Source: Streptomyces sp. TRM49041 (GTDB taxonomy: Bacteria; Actinomycetota; Actinomycetes; Streptomycetales; Streptomycetaceae). Taken from it: 64,000 nucleotides of DNA. The notes beneath the pieces are model-generated. The model was given only the letters and a program-made list of their open reading frames with translations, was not told where the DNA came from and made no database searches. The position numbers were made by a program, and so were the translations under genes. The stretch lies in the NCBI RefSeq assembly GCF_008271805.1, contig NZ_VSRY01000015.1:1-64000 (forward strand), in the 5' to 3' direction. Shown piece by piece: positions 12,554-21,508 of this stretch (its first letter is position 1; each line of letters opens with the position of its first letter).

Positions 12554-13663
12554 ATGTACGAACTCTTCTTCAACATCGTCTTCAAGCGGATGGACCCGGA
12601 GCGCGCCCACCACATGGCCGTCCGCTGGATCCGCCTCCTCGCCCGCGTCCCCGTGCTGCGCACCTTCGCCGCCGCCGTGCTCGCGCCCCGCCACAAGGAG
12701 CTGCGCACCGAGGCCCTCGGACTGCGCATGCACGGCCCCTTCGGGCTCGCCGCCGGCTTCGACAAGAACGCCGTCGCGATCGACGGCATGGCGATGCTCG
12801 GCTTCGACCACGTCGAGATCGGCACCGTCACGGGTGAGCCGCAGCCGGGCAACCCCAGGAAGCGCCTCTTCCGCCTCGTGCCGGACCGCGCCCTCATCAA
12901 CCGCATGGGCTTCAACAACGAGGGCTCGGCGGCGGTCGCGGACCGGCTCGGCGCCCGCGTGCCGGTCTTCAGGACCGTCGTCGGCGTCAACATCGGCAAG
13001 ACCAAGGTCGTCCCGGAGGCCGAGGCGGTCGCCGACTATGTGAAGTCGGCCGAGCGGCTCGCCCGCCACGCCGACTACCTGGTCGTCAACGTGTCGTCGC
13101 CGAACACCCCCGGGCTGCGCGACCTCCAGGCCACGGAGGTGCTGCGCCCGCTGCTCAGCGCCGTACGCGAGGCCGCCGACCGCACGGTCACCGACCGCCG
13201 CGTCCCGCTCCTCGTGAAGATCGCCCCGGACCTGGCCGACGAGGACGTCGACGCCGTCGCCGATCTCGCCGTGGAGCTGGGCCTCGACGGCATCATCGCC
13301 ACGAACACCACCATCGCGCGCGAGGGCCTGGGGCTCACGTCCGACCCGTCCGTGGTCAAGGAGACCGGCGGTCTGTCCGGCGCGCCGCTCAAGGAGCGGT
13401 CCCTGGAGGTCCTGCGCCGCCTCTACGCGCGCGTGGGCGACCGCCTCGTCCTGGTCGGCGTCGGCGGTGTGGAGAACGCGGAGGACGCCTGGCAGCGCAT
13501 CCTCGCGGGCGCCACCCTCGTCCAGGGCTACAGCGCCTTCATCTACGAGGGCCCCTTCTACGCCCGCGCCGTTCACAAGGGCCTCGCCGCCCGCCTGAAG
13601 GCATCCCCCTACGCCACCCTCGCCGACGCGGTCGGCGCCGACACCCGGAAGGCCACCGCATGA
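12554..13663 (+). CDS. pyrD: quinone-dependent dihydroorotate dehydrogenase (class 2)
   Basis: Oxidises dihydroorotate to orotate with FMN, passing electrons to the membrane quinone pool. The 369-aa protein has the class 2 N-terminal membrane-binding extension (MYELFFNIVFKRMDPERAHHMAVRW), the FMN-binding GLAAGFDKN and NRMGFNNEG segments, the catalytic-serine region VSSPNTPGLR and a late GGVENAEDAW phosphate-binding segment. Two starts are possible: ATG12536 (MRTPLL added) and ATG12554. I prefer 12554 because MYxLxFxxVFKRMDPE is the usual N-terminus and GAGG lies upstream, although the spacing is long. The stop overlaps the pyrF start (ATGA). Confidence 0.95.
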   Translation: MYELFFNIVFKRMDPERAHHMAVRWIRLLARVPVLRTFAAAVLAPRHKELRTEALGLRMHGPFGLAAGFDKNAVAIDGMAMLGFDHVEIGTVTGEPQPGNPRKRLFRLVPDRALINRMGFNNEGSAAVADRLGARVPVFRTVVGVNIGKTKVVPEAEAVADYVKSAERLARHADYLVVNVSSPNTPGLRDLQATEVLRPLLSAVREAADRTVTDRRVPLLVKIAPDLADEDVDAVADLAVELGLDGIIATNTTIAREGLGLTSDPSVVKETGGLSGAPLKERSLEVLRRLYARVGDRLVLVGVGGVENAEDAWQRILAGATLVQGYSAFIYEGPFYARAVHKGLAARLKASPYATLADAVGADTRKATA

Positions 13664-14502
13664 GCCCGCTCGAACCCTTCGGCGCCCGTCTCCGCCAGGC
13701 CATGGACGAGCGCGGGCCGCTCTGCGTCGGCATCGACCCGCACGCGTCGCTGCTGTCCGCCTGGGGCCTCCGGGACGACGTCGACGGCCTGGAGACGTTC
13801 ACGCGTACGGTCGTCGACGCCCTCGCCGGCACGGTCGCGGTCTTCAAGCCGCAGAGCGCGTTCTTCGAGCGGTTCGGCTCGCGCGGCATCGCCGTCCTGG
13901 AGCATGCCGTGGCCGACCTGCGGGACGCGGGCGCGCTCGTCGTCATGGACGCCAAGCGCGGGGACATCGGCTCCACCATGGCCGCGTACGCCGAGACGTT
14001 TCTGCGCAAGGACTCGCCGCTCTTCTCGGACGCGCTGACCGTCTCGCCGTACCTGGGCTACGGCTCCCTGAAGCCGGCGGTCGACCTCGCGCGCGAGAGC
14101 GGCGCCGGGCTCTTCGTACTCGCCCTCACCTCCAACCCGGAGGGCGCCGAGGTGCAGCGGGCGGTACGCGCCGACGGGCGGACCGTCGGTGCGACCGTGC
14201 TGGCGCACCTGGCCGAGGAGAACGCGGGGGAGACCCCCATGGGCTCCTTCGGCGCCGTGGTCGGCGCGACCCTCGGCGATCTGTCGTCGTTCGACCTGGA
14301 CATCAACGGCCCGCTCCTCGCGCCGGGTATCGGCGCGCAGGGCGCGACCCCGGCCGACCTGCCGGCCGTCTTCGGCGGCGCGGTGCGCAACGTCGTACCG
14401 AACGTGAGCCGGGGCGTCCTGCGGCACGGCCCGGACGCGGCCGCCCTGCGGGACGCCTCGGCGCGGTACGCGGACGAGGTGCGGGCGGCGGTCGGCGGGT
14501 GA
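13660..14502 (+). CDS. pyrF: orotidine 5'-phosphate decarboxylase
   Basis: Final step of UMP synthesis, decarboxylating OMP. The 280-aa length and sequence fit the longer type 2 OMPDC of actinobacteria and myxobacteria. The catalytic motif appears as MDAKRGDIGSTM, and LCVGIDPH opens the barrel. ATG13660 overlaps the pyrD stop, so the two are translationally coupled. It ends the pyr operon; pyrE is not in this window. Confidence 0.96.
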   Translation: MSPLEPFGARLRQAMDERGPLCVGIDPHASLLSAWGLRDDVDGLETFTRTVVDALAGTVAVFKPQSAFFERFGSRGIAVLEHAVADLRDAGALVVMDAKRGDIGSTMAAYAETFLRKDSPLFSDALTVSPYLGYGSLKPAVDLARESGAGLFVLALTSNPEGAEVQRAVRADGRTVGATVLAHLAEENAGETPMGSFGAVVGATLGDLSSFDLDINGPLLAPGIGAQGATPADLPAVFGGAVRNVVPNVSRGVLRHGPDAAALRDASARYADEVRAAVGG

Positions 14503-14693
14503 CGTGACGGGCGCGGCGGGCCGGGCCCGGGGGGCCGCCGTTCCGGCCGACTCACCCGTCTCACCGGCCGTTTCCGGCCCCGGCAGCCGTTTCCGGCCTC
14601 GACCGATGGTCACTGTGACGCACCTCACGGATGTCCGGTCCGCCCCCGGGCACCTCGGGGGCTGTCCCCGTGTGACGCCCCTGGGACGGGCCG

Positions 14694-14723
14694 TGACGGG
14701 TGTTGACGGGTGTTGACGGATGA
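14694..14723. repeat. three tandem 10-bp units upstream of the sIHF gene
   Basis: TGACGGGTGT, TGACGGGTGT and TGACGGATGA run head to tail. The 10-bp period places them on one helix face. Each junction creates a TTGACG that resembles a -35 box. Confidence 0.6.
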
Positions 14724-14796
14724 GGGCCCCAAACGGGTGCGCTATGTCCCGTTTGTCTGGCAAGCTCGATGCTGACCAGGACTTTTCCTCTGTTCT

Positions 14797-14843
14797 CGCT
14801 GACTCGGGCGGCCTTGGCCGCTAGTCTCCGACGAGAGTCAGCG
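14797..14843 (+). promoter_or_regulatory. structured leader hairpin of the sIHF transcript
   Basis: CGCTGACTC (14797-14805) pairs with GAGTCAGCG (14835-14843); inside it GCGGCC/GGCCGC (14809-14822) forms a nested hairpin. About 100 nt separate it from the GTG start, so it would lie in a long 5' UTR if transcription starts upstream. Confidence 0.45.
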
Positions 14844-14945
14844 TTCGCAGCGGTCACTGCGTTGCTCGTTGCTCCCTTGGTGTGGGCCGACTAGGTTCCT
14901 CACCGGTCCGTATCCGATCAGTTCGACATCCGAGGTGACGTAGGC

Positions 14946-15269
14946 GTGGCTCTTCCGCCCCTTACCCCTGAACAGCGCGCAGCCGCGCTCGAAAAGGCCG
15001 CCGCGGCTCGCCGGGAGCGGGCCGAGGTCAAGAATCGACTCAAGCACTCCGGCGCCTCGCTCCACGAGGTCATCAAGCAGGGCCAGGAGAACGACGTCAT
15101 CGGCAAGATGAAGGTCTCCGCCCTCCTCGAGTCCCTGCCCGGCGTGGGCAAGGTCCGCGCCAAGCAGATCATGGAGCGGCTCGGCATCTCCGAGAGCCGT
15201 CGTGTGCGCGGGCTCGGCTCCAACCAGATCGCGTCCCTGGAGCGCGAGTTCGGCGGCTCCGGAGCCTGA
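14946..15269 (+). CDS. sihF: nucleoid-associated integration host factor sIHF
   Basis: Actinobacterial DNA-binding and bending protein that shapes the nucleoid and affects sporulation and antibiotic production. The 107-aa product has a long N-terminal basic helix ([24 protein letters not shown]) and a helix-two-turn-helix region with the hairpin [18 protein letters not shown], exactly as in Streptomyces sIHF. It is unrelated to proteobacterial HU/IHF. GTG14946 gives [18 protein letters not shown], the standard start. It lies just upstream of gmk, a synteny conserved across actinobacteria. Confidence 0.97.
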   Translation: MALPPLTPEQRAAALEKAAAARRERAEVKNRLKHSGASLHEVIKQGQENDVIGKMKVSALLESLPGVGKVRAKQIMERLGISESRRVRGLGSNQIASLEREFGGSGA

Positions 15270-15319
15270 CGGCCGGTATCTGGCGTCCGGGCACTCCCGG
15301 AAGCTGGAATAATCGCCCC

Positions 15320-15913
15320 ATGGCTGCAACATCCCGGGGGACGACCCCCGAGCCCCCGGACGTACGTCCGCGACTGACCGTGCTCTCCGGCCCCTCCGGG
15401 GTCGGCAAGAGCACGGTCGTCGCCCACATGCGCAAGGTCCACCCGGAGGTCTGGCTCTCGGTGTCGGCCACGACCCGCAAGCCGCGACCCGGCGAGCAGG
15501 ACGGCGTTCAGTACTACTTCGTCACCGACGACGAGTTCGACAAGCTGATCGCCAACGGCGAGCTGCTGGAGTGGGCCGAGTTCGCGGGCAACCGCTACGG
15601 CACCCCGCGCCGGGCGGTCCAGGACCGGCTGGAGGCGGGCAGGCCCGTCCTCCTGGAGATCGACCTCCAGGGCGCGCGACTGGTCCGTGAGTCCATGCCG
15701 GACGCCCAGCTGGTCTTCCTCGCCCCGCCGAGCTGGGACGAGCTGGTCCGCCGGCTCACCGGCCGCGGCACCGAGTCGCCCGAAGTCATCGAGCGGCGTC
15801 TCGGGGCGGCCAGGATCGAACTCGCGGCGGAGTCGGAGTTCGACGTCACCCTGGTCAACACCTCCGTCGAGGATGTGGCGCGTGAGCTGCTAGCCTTGAT
15901 GGACGTTGTCTGA
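15320..15913 (+). CDS. gmk: guanylate kinase
   Basis: Phosphorylates GMP to GDP. The 197-aa product has the P-loop GPSGVGKST at about 24-32, the GMP-binding segment [22 protein letters not shown] and the EIDLQGA segment. The N-terminal extension [17 protein letters not shown] is typical for Streptomyces and is encoded by a GC-palindromic stretch (CCGGGGG..CCCCCGAG) that looks repeat-derived. It sits 50 bp after the sIHF gene and is followed by rpoZ, an arrangement shared by many bacteria. Confidence 0.96.
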   Translation: MAATSRGTTPEPPDVRPRLTVLSGPSGVGKSTVVAHMRKVHPEVWLSVSATTRKPRPGEQDGVQYYFVTDDEFDKLIANGELLEWAEFAGNRYGTPRRAVQDRLEAGRPVLLEIDLQGARLVRESMPDAQLVFLAPPSWDELVRRLTGRGTESPEVIERRLGAARIELAAESEFDVTLVNTSVEDVARELLALMDVV

Positions 15914-15945
15914 TTTTCCCTGTCCACTTTTTCGGAAGGTAGAGC

Positions 15946-16218
15946 GTGTCCTCTTCCATCACCGCGCCCGAGGGCATCATCAACCCGCCGATCGACGAGC
16001 TGCTCGAGGCCACAGACTCGAAGTACAGCCTCGTGATCTACGCGGCCAAGCGTGCGCGGCAGATCAACGCGTACTACTCGCAGCTCGGTGAGGGCCTGCT
16101 CGAGTACGTCGGTCCGCTGGTGGACACCCACGTCCACGAGAAGCCGCTCTCGATCTCCCTTCGGGAGATCAACGCCGGCCTGCTGACCTCAGAGGCCGTC
16201 GAGGGCCCGGCGCAGTAA
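15946..16218 (+). CDS. rpoZ: RNA polymerase omega subunit
   Basis: Small RNA polymerase subunit that helps beta-prime fold. The 90-aa protein has the omega core [29 protein letters not shown] and the C-terminal [15 protein letters not shown] typical of actinobacteria. GTG15946 follows GGAAGG 8-13 nt upstream. In Streptomyces rpoZ mutants are affected in development and secondary metabolism. A perfect terminator hairpin follows. Confidence 0.97.
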   Translation: MSSSITAPEGIINPPIDELLEATDSKYSLVIYAAKRARQINAYYSQLGEGLLEYVGPLVDTHVHEKPLSISLREINAGLLTSEAVEGPAQ

Positions 16219-16238
16219 GCGCTCCTCCACGTCATCAC

Positions 16239-16267
16239 CAGGCCCGGCGGGGTGTCCGCCGGGCCTG
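16239..16267 (+). terminator. terminator after rpoZ
   Basis: CAGGCCCGGCGG and CCGCCGGGCCTG form a perfect 12-bp stem with a 5-nt loop, 20 nt after rpoZ. Confidence 0.8.
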
Positions 16268-16343
16268 AGGTGTGTCCCGAAGGCCGTTACGCATCGTTTC
16301 AGCAGAGCTCGCGAGACCGGAGCTCGTGAGAGCGGGAGGCGCA

Positions 16344-17558
16344 GTGCCCGAGCCCAAGCCCAAGGTCGTCCTGGGAGTCAGCGGCGGCATCGCCGCCTAC
16401 AAGGCGTGCGAGCTGCTGCGCCGGCTCACCGAGTCCGGCCACGACGTACGGGTCGTCCCGACCGCGTCCGCACTCCATTTCGTGGGTGCCGCGACCTGGT
16501 CCGCGCTGTCCGGCCACCCGGTCTCGGCAGAGGTGTGGGACGACGTCCACGAGGTCCCGCACGTCCGCATCGGGCAGGAGGCCGACCTCGTGGTCGTCGC
16601 CCCCGCCACCGCCGACATGCTCGCCAAGGCAGCCCACGGGCTCGCCGACGACCTGCTCACCAATACGCTGCTCACCGCCCGCTGCCCGGTCGTGTTCGCC
16701 CCGGCCATGCACACCGAGATGTGGGAGCACCCGGCCACCCAGGAGAACGTCGCCACGCTCCGCCGCCGCGGCGCCGTGGTCGTCGAACCGGCCGTCGGCC
16801 GCCTCACCGGCGTCGACACCGGAAAGGGCCGCCTTCCCGAACCCGCCGAGATCTTCGAGGTCTGCCGCCGTGTCCTGGGCCGACGGGGCCTCGCCACCGG
16901 GCCCGACCTCACCGGCCGCCACGTCGTGGTCAGCGCCGGCGGCACGCGCGAGCCGCTCGACCCCGTCCGGTACCTGGGGAACCGTTCCTCCGGTAAGCAG
17001 GGGTACGCCCTCGCCCGCACCGCCGCCGCGCGCGGTGCCCGCGTCACGCTCATCGAGGCCAACACCGGCTTCCCCGACCCGGCGGGTGTCGACGTCCTCC
17101 ACGTCGGCACGGCCGTACAGCTGCGCGAGGCGGTCCTGAAGGCGGCCGCCGACGCGGACGCCGTGGTCATGGCCGCGGCCGTCGCAGACTTCCGCCCGGC
17201 CATGTACGCCGAAGGCAAGATCAAGAAGCGGGAGGGTCAGGAGCCCGCGCCGGTCGCCCTGGTCCGCAACCCCGACATCCTCGCGGAGATCTCCGCCGAC
17301 CGCGCCCGCCCGGACCAGGTGATCGTCGGCTTCGCCGCCGAGACCGACGACGTCCTCGCGAACGGCCGTGACAAGCTGCGCCGCAAGGGCTGCGACCTGC
17401 TCGTGGTCAACGAGGTCGGCGAGCGCAAGACCTTCGGCTCCGAGGAGAACGAGGCCGTCGTCCTCGCCGCCGACGGCACGGAGACCCCGGTGCCGTACGG
17501 CCCGAAGGAGGCCCTCGCGGACACGGTGTGGGACCTGGTGGCGCCACGCCTGCCGTGA
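16344..17558 (+). CDS. coaBC: bifunctional phosphopantothenoylcysteine decarboxylase / phosphopantothenate-cysteine ligase
   Basis: Carries out two consecutive steps of coenzyme A synthesis. The N-terminal CoaC half (about 1-190) is a flavoprotein with LGVSGGIAAYKACELLRRL, the active-site His region and PAMHTEMWEHPATQEN; the C-terminal CoaB half (about 195-404) has VVSAGGTREPLDPVRYLGNRSSGKQG and the KIKK lysine region. GTG16344 (MPEPKPKVVLGVSGG) is preferred over GTG16272 because GGGAGG lies 5-10 nt upstream and the extra 24 residues of the longer form are not CoaBC-like. Length then is 404 aa, normal for the family. Confidence 0.95.
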   Translation: MPEPKPKVVLGVSGGIAAYKACELLRRLTESGHDVRVVPTASALHFVGAATWSALSGHPVSAEVWDDVHEVPHVRIGQEADLVVVAPATADMLAKAAHGLADDLLTNTLLTARCPVVFAPAMHTEMWEHPATQENVATLRRRGAVVVEPAVGRLTGVDTGKGRLPEPAEIFEVCRRVLGRRGLATGPDLTGRHVVVSAGGTREPLDPVRYLGNRSSGKQGYALARTAAARGARVTLIEANTGFPDPAGVDVLHVGTAVQLREAVLKAAADADAVVMAAAVADFRPAMYAEGKIKKREGQEPAPVALVRNPDILAEISADRARPDQVIVGFAAETDDVLANGRDKLRRKGCDLLVVNEVGERKTFGSEENEAVVLAADGTETPVPYGPKEALADTVWDLVAPRLP

Positions 17559-17839
17559 GTCCGGCGCCGCGGGAGGCTCGGGCGGGCACCCAGGACGGAA
17601 CGCACGAATCTGCCAGCAAAGCCCACCGACCACCCAAAAGGCCCCAATCAACCCCATGAGGAGGGGTGATCTTCACCCCGCGGGTGCGGCCGATGTGGCC
17701 AATCAGGCTCCCGTTGTGCGAGACACCTGGTCCAATGCCCGAGAGTGCCCGATAAACTGTTCGCGGAACGACGCGGGGCGCAGCCCCCTGCCGGTCCACA
17801 AATGATCAGCCAGCAGCCGCTGCAACCCCAGGGAGCGTT

Positions 17840-19048
17840 GTGTCCCGTCGTCTCTTCACATCGGAGTCCGTGACCGAGGGTCACCCCGACAAGATCGCTG
17901 ACCAGATCAGCGACACCGTTCTCGACGCGCTGCTGCGGGAGGACCCGACCTCCCGCGTCGCCGTGGAGACGCTGATCACCACCGGCCTGGTGCATGTGGC
18001 CGGTGAGGTGACCACCAAGGCGTACGCCGACATCCCGACTCTTGTGCGCGAGAAGATCCTCGAGATCGGTTACGACTCCTCGAAGAAGGGCTTCGACGGC
18101 GCTTCCTGCGGTGTCTCCGTCTCCATCGGCGCGCAGTCGCCGGACATCGCGCAGGGCGTCGACACGGCCTACGAGCAGCGGGTCGAAGGCGATGAGGACG
18201 AGCTGGACAAGCAGGGCGCCGGTGACCAGGGCCTGATGTTCGGCTACGCGTCGGACGAGACGCCGGAGCTGATGCCGCTGCCGATCCACCTCGCCCACCG
18301 GTTGTCCAGGCGCCTGACCGAGGTCCGCAAGAACGGCACCATCCCGTATCTGCGTCCGGACGGCAAGACGCAGGTCACCATCGAGTACGACGGGGACAAG
18401 GCGGTCCGTCTGGACACCGTGGTGGTCTCCTCGCAGCACGCCAGCGACATCGATCTGGACTCGCTGCTGGCTCCCGACATCCGCGAGTTCGTCGTCGAGC
18501 ATGTCCTGAAGGAGCTTCTGGACGACGGCATCAAGCTGGACACCGAGGGCTACCGCCTCCTGGTCAACCCGACGGGGCGGTTCGAGATCGGCGGTCCCAT
18601 GGGTGACGCCGGTCTGACCGGCCGGAAGATCATCATCGACACGTACGGCGGGATGGCCCGGCACGGCGGCGGCGCGTTCTCCGGCAAGGACCCGTCGAAG
18701 GTCGACCGCTCGGCCGCGTACGCCATGCGCTGGGTCGCCAAGAACGTGGTGGCCGCGGGTCTGGCCTCGCGCTGCGAGGTCCAGGTCGCCTACGCCATCG
18801 GCAAGGCGGAGCCGGTCGGTCTCTTCGTCGAGACCTTCGGCACCGCCAAGGTCGACGTCGAGCGCATCGAGTCCGCCATCGCCGAGGTCTTCGACCTCCG
18901 TCCGGCCGCGATCATCCGCGCCCTCGACCTGCTCCGCCCGATCTACGCGCAGACCGCCGCGTACGGTCACTTCGGCCGCGAACTCCCCGACTTCACCTGG
19001 GAGCGCACCGACCGCGTCGACGCCCTCCGCAAGGCGGCGGGGCTGTAA
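17840..19048 (+). CDS. metK: S-adenosylmethionine synthetase
   Basis: Makes AdoMet from methionine and ATP. The 402-aa protein shows the three repeated sub-domains and the signatures [24 protein letters not shown] and [23 protein letters not shown]17840 is preceded by AGGGAG. No SAM riboswitch is recognisable in the 281-bp upstream gap, which holds no supported gene. Overexpression of MetK is known to stimulate antibiotic production in streptomycetes. A perfect terminator follows at 19071-19109. Confidence 0.97.
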   Translation: MSRRLFTSESVTEGHPDKIADQISDTVLDALLREDPTSRVAVETLITTGLVHVAGEVTTKAYADIPTLVREKILEIGYDSSKKGFDGASCGVSVSIGAQSPDIAQGVDTAYEQRVEGDEDELDKQGAGDQGLMFGYASDETPELMPLPIHLAHRLSRRLTEVRKNGTIPYLRPDGKTQVTIEYDGDKAVRLDTVVVSSQHASDIDLDSLLAPDIREFVVEHVLKELLDDGIKLDTEGYRLLVNPTGRFEIGGPMGDAGLTGRKIIIDTYGGMARHGGGAFSGKDPSKVDRSAAYAMRWVAKNVVAAGLASRCEVQVAYAIGKAEPVGLFVETFGTAKVDVERIESAIAEVFDLRPAAIIRALDLLRPIYAQTAAYGHFGRELPDFTWERTDRVDALRKAAGL

Positions 19049-19070
19049 CACCGCCCCCGAGCGCCACCAC

Positions 19071-19109
19071 CCGGAGTCCGGCCCCGTCCCGTACGGCGCC
19101 GGACTCCGG
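19071..19109 (+). terminator. terminator after metK
   Basis: CCGGAGTCCGGC and GCCGGACTCCGG form a perfect 12-bp stem with a 15-nt loop, 22 nt after metK. Confidence 0.8.
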
Positions 19110-19181
19110 CGCTTCCGCCCGCAGGCCCCGCCCGGGGGAACGACGGCGCCCTTGTCAGTGGGGTCTGGTAGGCATGTGGCT

Positions 19182-21326
19182 GTGAGCAGCGAGAACGGGA
19201 AGCGGGAAGGGCGGCCGGGGGAGCCGCCCGAGCAGCTCGCGCTCATTCGGGAGAGTGTGCGGAGGGCGAAGGCGCCACGGGCGAAGCCGCGGACGTGGCG
19301 GGGGGCCGCGCTGGCGAAGGAGTTGCCGGTCGCGCGGGTCGTGGTGAACAAGGGGGTGCTGCATCTCGACCAGTTCTTCGACTACGCGGTGCCGGAGGAG
19401 CTGGACGCCGTCGCACAGCCGGGGGTGCGCGTCCGGGTGCGGTTCGGGGCCGGGGCCCACCAGGTGCGGGAGGGGCGGCGCGAGGGCGGGCGGCTCATCG
19501 ACGGGTTCCTCGTGGAGCGGCGGGCGGAGAGCGACTACGCGGGACCGCTGGCCGCGCTCGCCGATGTCGTGTCGCCCGAGCCGGTACTGAGCCCCGAGCT
19601 GCTGGGGCTCGCCCGGGCGGTCGCCGACCGGTACGCCGGGAGTCTCGCCGATGTGCTGCAGCTGGCCGTGCCACCGCGCAGCGCCCGGGCGGAGGGCAGG
19701 CCGTCGCCCGCGCCGCTGCCGCCGCCCGCCGCGCCGGAGGCCGGGACGTGGGGGCGGTACGCGCACGGCGAGGCGTTTCTGGGCGCCCTCGCGCGCGGTG
19801 CGGCGCCGCGCGCGGTGTGGAACGCGCTGCCGGGGCCGCACTGGGCGGAGGAACTGGCCAGGGCGGTGGCCGCCACGCTCGCGTCCGGGCGCGGTGCTCT
19901 CGTCGTCGTACCGGACGGGCGGGCCGCCGCGCGCGTGGACGCCGCCCTGACCGCGCTGCTGGGGGAGGGGCGGCACGCGACGCTGACCGCGGAGGCGGGG
20001 CCGGAGAAGCGGTACCGGGAGTGGCTCGCCGTACGGCGCGGTGCGGTGCGGGCGGTCGTCGGGACGCGGGCCGCCATGTTCGCGCCCGTACGGGACCTTG
20101 GGCTTGTGGTCATCTGGGACGACGGGGACGGGAGCCACAGCGAGCCGCACGCGCCGCAGCCGCATGCGCGTGATGTGCTGCTGCTGCGCGCCGCGCATGA
20201 CCAGTGCGGCTTCCTGCTGGGCAGCACGAGCTGCACGGTCGAGGCCGCCCAGCTCGTCGAGAGCGGCTGGGCCAGGCCGCTCGCGGCCCCCCGCGAACAG
20301 GTGCGGGCCGCCGCCCCGCTCGTACGCACCGTGGGCGACGGGGAGTTGGCGCGCGACGAGGCCGCGCGGGCCGCGCGGCTGCCGTCCCTGGCGTGGCAGG
20401 TCGTACGGGACGGGCTGAAGTCCGGGCCGGTGCTGGTGCAGGTGCCGCGGCGCGGGTACGTACCGCGCCTCGCCTGTGAGCGGTGCCGTACGCCCGCCCG
20501 CTGCCGGCACTGCGCGGGGCCTCTCGAAGCACCGGAGCAGCGGGAGTTGAGATGCGGGTGGTGCGGGCGTGGCGAGGTCGACTGGCACTGCGCCGAGTGC
20601 GGGGCCGCTCGGCTGCGGGCGCGGGTGGTGGGCGCTCGGCGTACCGCCGAGGAGCTCGGGCGGGCCTTTCCCGCCGTGGCGGTGCGAACCTCGGGGCGCG
20701 ACCATGTCCTGGACGCCGTGCCGGACAGGCCCGCGCTGGTGGTCAGCACGCCGGGCGCCGAACCGGTCGCCGACGGCGGGTACGCGGCGGCGCTGCTGCT
20801 GGACGGCTGGGCGCTGCTCGGCCGCCCCGACCTGCGGGCCGCCGAGGACGCGCTGCGGCGCTGGATCGACGCTGCGGCCCTCGTGCGGGGCCAGGGCGAG
20901 GGCGGCACGGTGGTCGTGGTCGCCGAGCCGACGCTGCGGCCCGTGCAGGCGCTGGTGCGGTGGGACCCCGTGGGCCACGCCCTGCGCGAGCTGGCCGAGC
21001 GCGCGGAGCTGGGCTTCCCGCCGGTCTCCCGCATGGCCGCGGTGAGCGGCCCCCCGGAGGCCGTCGCGGAGTTTCTGGCCGCTGCGGAACTCCCCTCGGA
21101 CGCCGAGGTGCTGGGCCCCGTTCCGCTCCGCCGCACCACGCCGGGCGGCCCCCGGCGCCCCGGCGACCCGCCTCCGGGCGAACTGTGGGAACGGGCCCTC
21201 CTCCGGGTCCCTCCTGGCACCGGCGCCGCCCTGGCGGCCGCCCTCAAGACCGCCCAGGCATCCCGCCTGACCCGGGCGGGCGCCGCCCCGGTGCGGATCC
21301 GTGTCGATCCTCCGGACATCGGCTGA
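19182..21326 (+). CDS. priA: PriA-like replication restart protein lacking helicase motifs
   Basis: Homologue of primosomal protein N' (PriA). The 714-aa product keeps the N-terminal DNA-binding domain (VARVVVNKGVLHLDQFFDYAVPEEL, GVRVRVRFG) and the zinc-binding module with eight cysteines (CERC, CRHC, CGWC, CAEC between about residues 430 and 480). The helicase motor is degenerate: no GxTGSGKT Walker A is present where one belongs (NALPGPHWAEELARAV instead), and the DEEH box position reads VIWDDGDG. Mycobacterial PriA proteins are also annotated as lacking ATPase motifs, so this is probably a lineage trait. GTG19182 (MSSENGKREG) is preferred; GTG19152 in the same frame would add 10 residues. 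The stop codon lies in the first unit of a 24-bp tandem repeat. Confidence 0.92.
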   Translation: MSSENGKREGRPGEPPEQLALIRESVRRAKAPRAKPRTWRGAALAKELPVARVVVNKGVLHLDQFFDYAVPEELDAVAQPGVRVRVRFGAGAHQVREGRREGGRLIDGFLVERRAESDYAGPLAALADVVSPEPVLSPELLGLARAVADRYAGSLADVLQLAVPPRSARAEGRPSPAPLPPPAAPEAGTWGRYAHGEAFLGALARGAAPRAVWNALPGPHWAEELARAVAATLASGRGALVVVPDGRAAARVDAALTALLGEGRHATLTAEAGPEKRYREWLAVRRGAVRAVVGTRAAMFAPVRDLGLVVIWDDGDGSHSEPHAPQPHARDVLLLRAAHDQCGFLLGSTSCTVEAAQLVESGWARPLAAPREQVRAAAPLVRTVGDGELARDEAARAARLPSLAWQVVRDGLKSGPVLVQVPRRGYVPRLACERCRTPARCRHCAGPLEAPEQRELRCGWCGRGEVDWHCAECGAARLRARVVGARRTAEELGRAFPAVAVRTSGRDHVLDAVPDRPALVVSTPGAEPVADGGYAAALLLDGWALLGRPDLRAAEDALRRWIDAAALVRGQGEGGTVVVVAEPTLRPVQALVRWDPVGHALRELAERAELGFPPVSRMAAVSGPPEAVAEFLAAAELPSDAEVLGPVPLRRTTPGGPRRPGDPPPGELWERALLRVPPGTGAALAAALKTAQASRLTRAGAAPVRIRVDPPDIG

Positions 21327-21379
21327 GGCCGTCCTCCGGACATCGGCCGAGGCCGTCCTCCGGACATCGGCCGAGGCCG
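21308..21379. repeat. three tandem 24-bp units spanning the priA stop codon
   Basis: Units start at 21308, 21332 and 21356, with core CCTCCGGACATCGG. Unit 1 reads GGCTGAGGC and supplies the priA TGA; units 2 and 3 read GGCCGAGGC. The period is eight codons, so a single T-to-C change would extend PriA through the repeat. Confidence 0.9.
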
Positions 21380-21450
21380 CAGCGGGCGAGCCGGGCGGGT
21401 GCCGCGGGACCGGCCTCGTCCGGACGCCTGTCGCCCCGCCGCACGCAGGC

Positions 21451-21495
21451 GGCCGCCCCGCCTGCCGAAGGGGCGGAGAGGCAGGTGGGGCGGCC
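21451..21495. terminator. bidirectional terminator between priA and the HTH gene
   Basis: GGCCGCCCCGCCTGCC (21451-21466) pairs with GGCAGGTGGGGCGGCC (21480-21495) with one G-U pair. It lies between two convergent genes. Confidence 0.8.
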
Positions 21496-21508
21496 GGGGG
21501 TGGAGGGG

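Larger units (their letters stand above)
14503..14945. other. gene-free control region upstream of the sIHF gene
   Basis: No supported gene in 443 bp, but many organised short repeats. A 13-bp direct repeat (GCCGTTTCCGGCC at 14567 and 14586), a perfect palindrome GTCAC-T-GTGAC (14609-14619), three head-to-tail 10-bp units (14694-14723), an inverted repeat AAACGGG/CCCGTTT (14731-14754) and a long hairpin (14797-14843) are all present. This density suggests a complex promoter and a structured leader for the abundant nucleoid protein. Confidence 0.6.

Noticed and set aside
14504..14716. Small plus-strand ORF after pyrF
   Set aside because: No similarity or ribosome binding site; it runs through the repeat-rich control region.
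17559..17839. SAM riboswitch upstream of metK
   Set aside because: No SAM-I, SAM-II or SAM-IV core could be recognised; only an ordinary GC-rich leader is visible.
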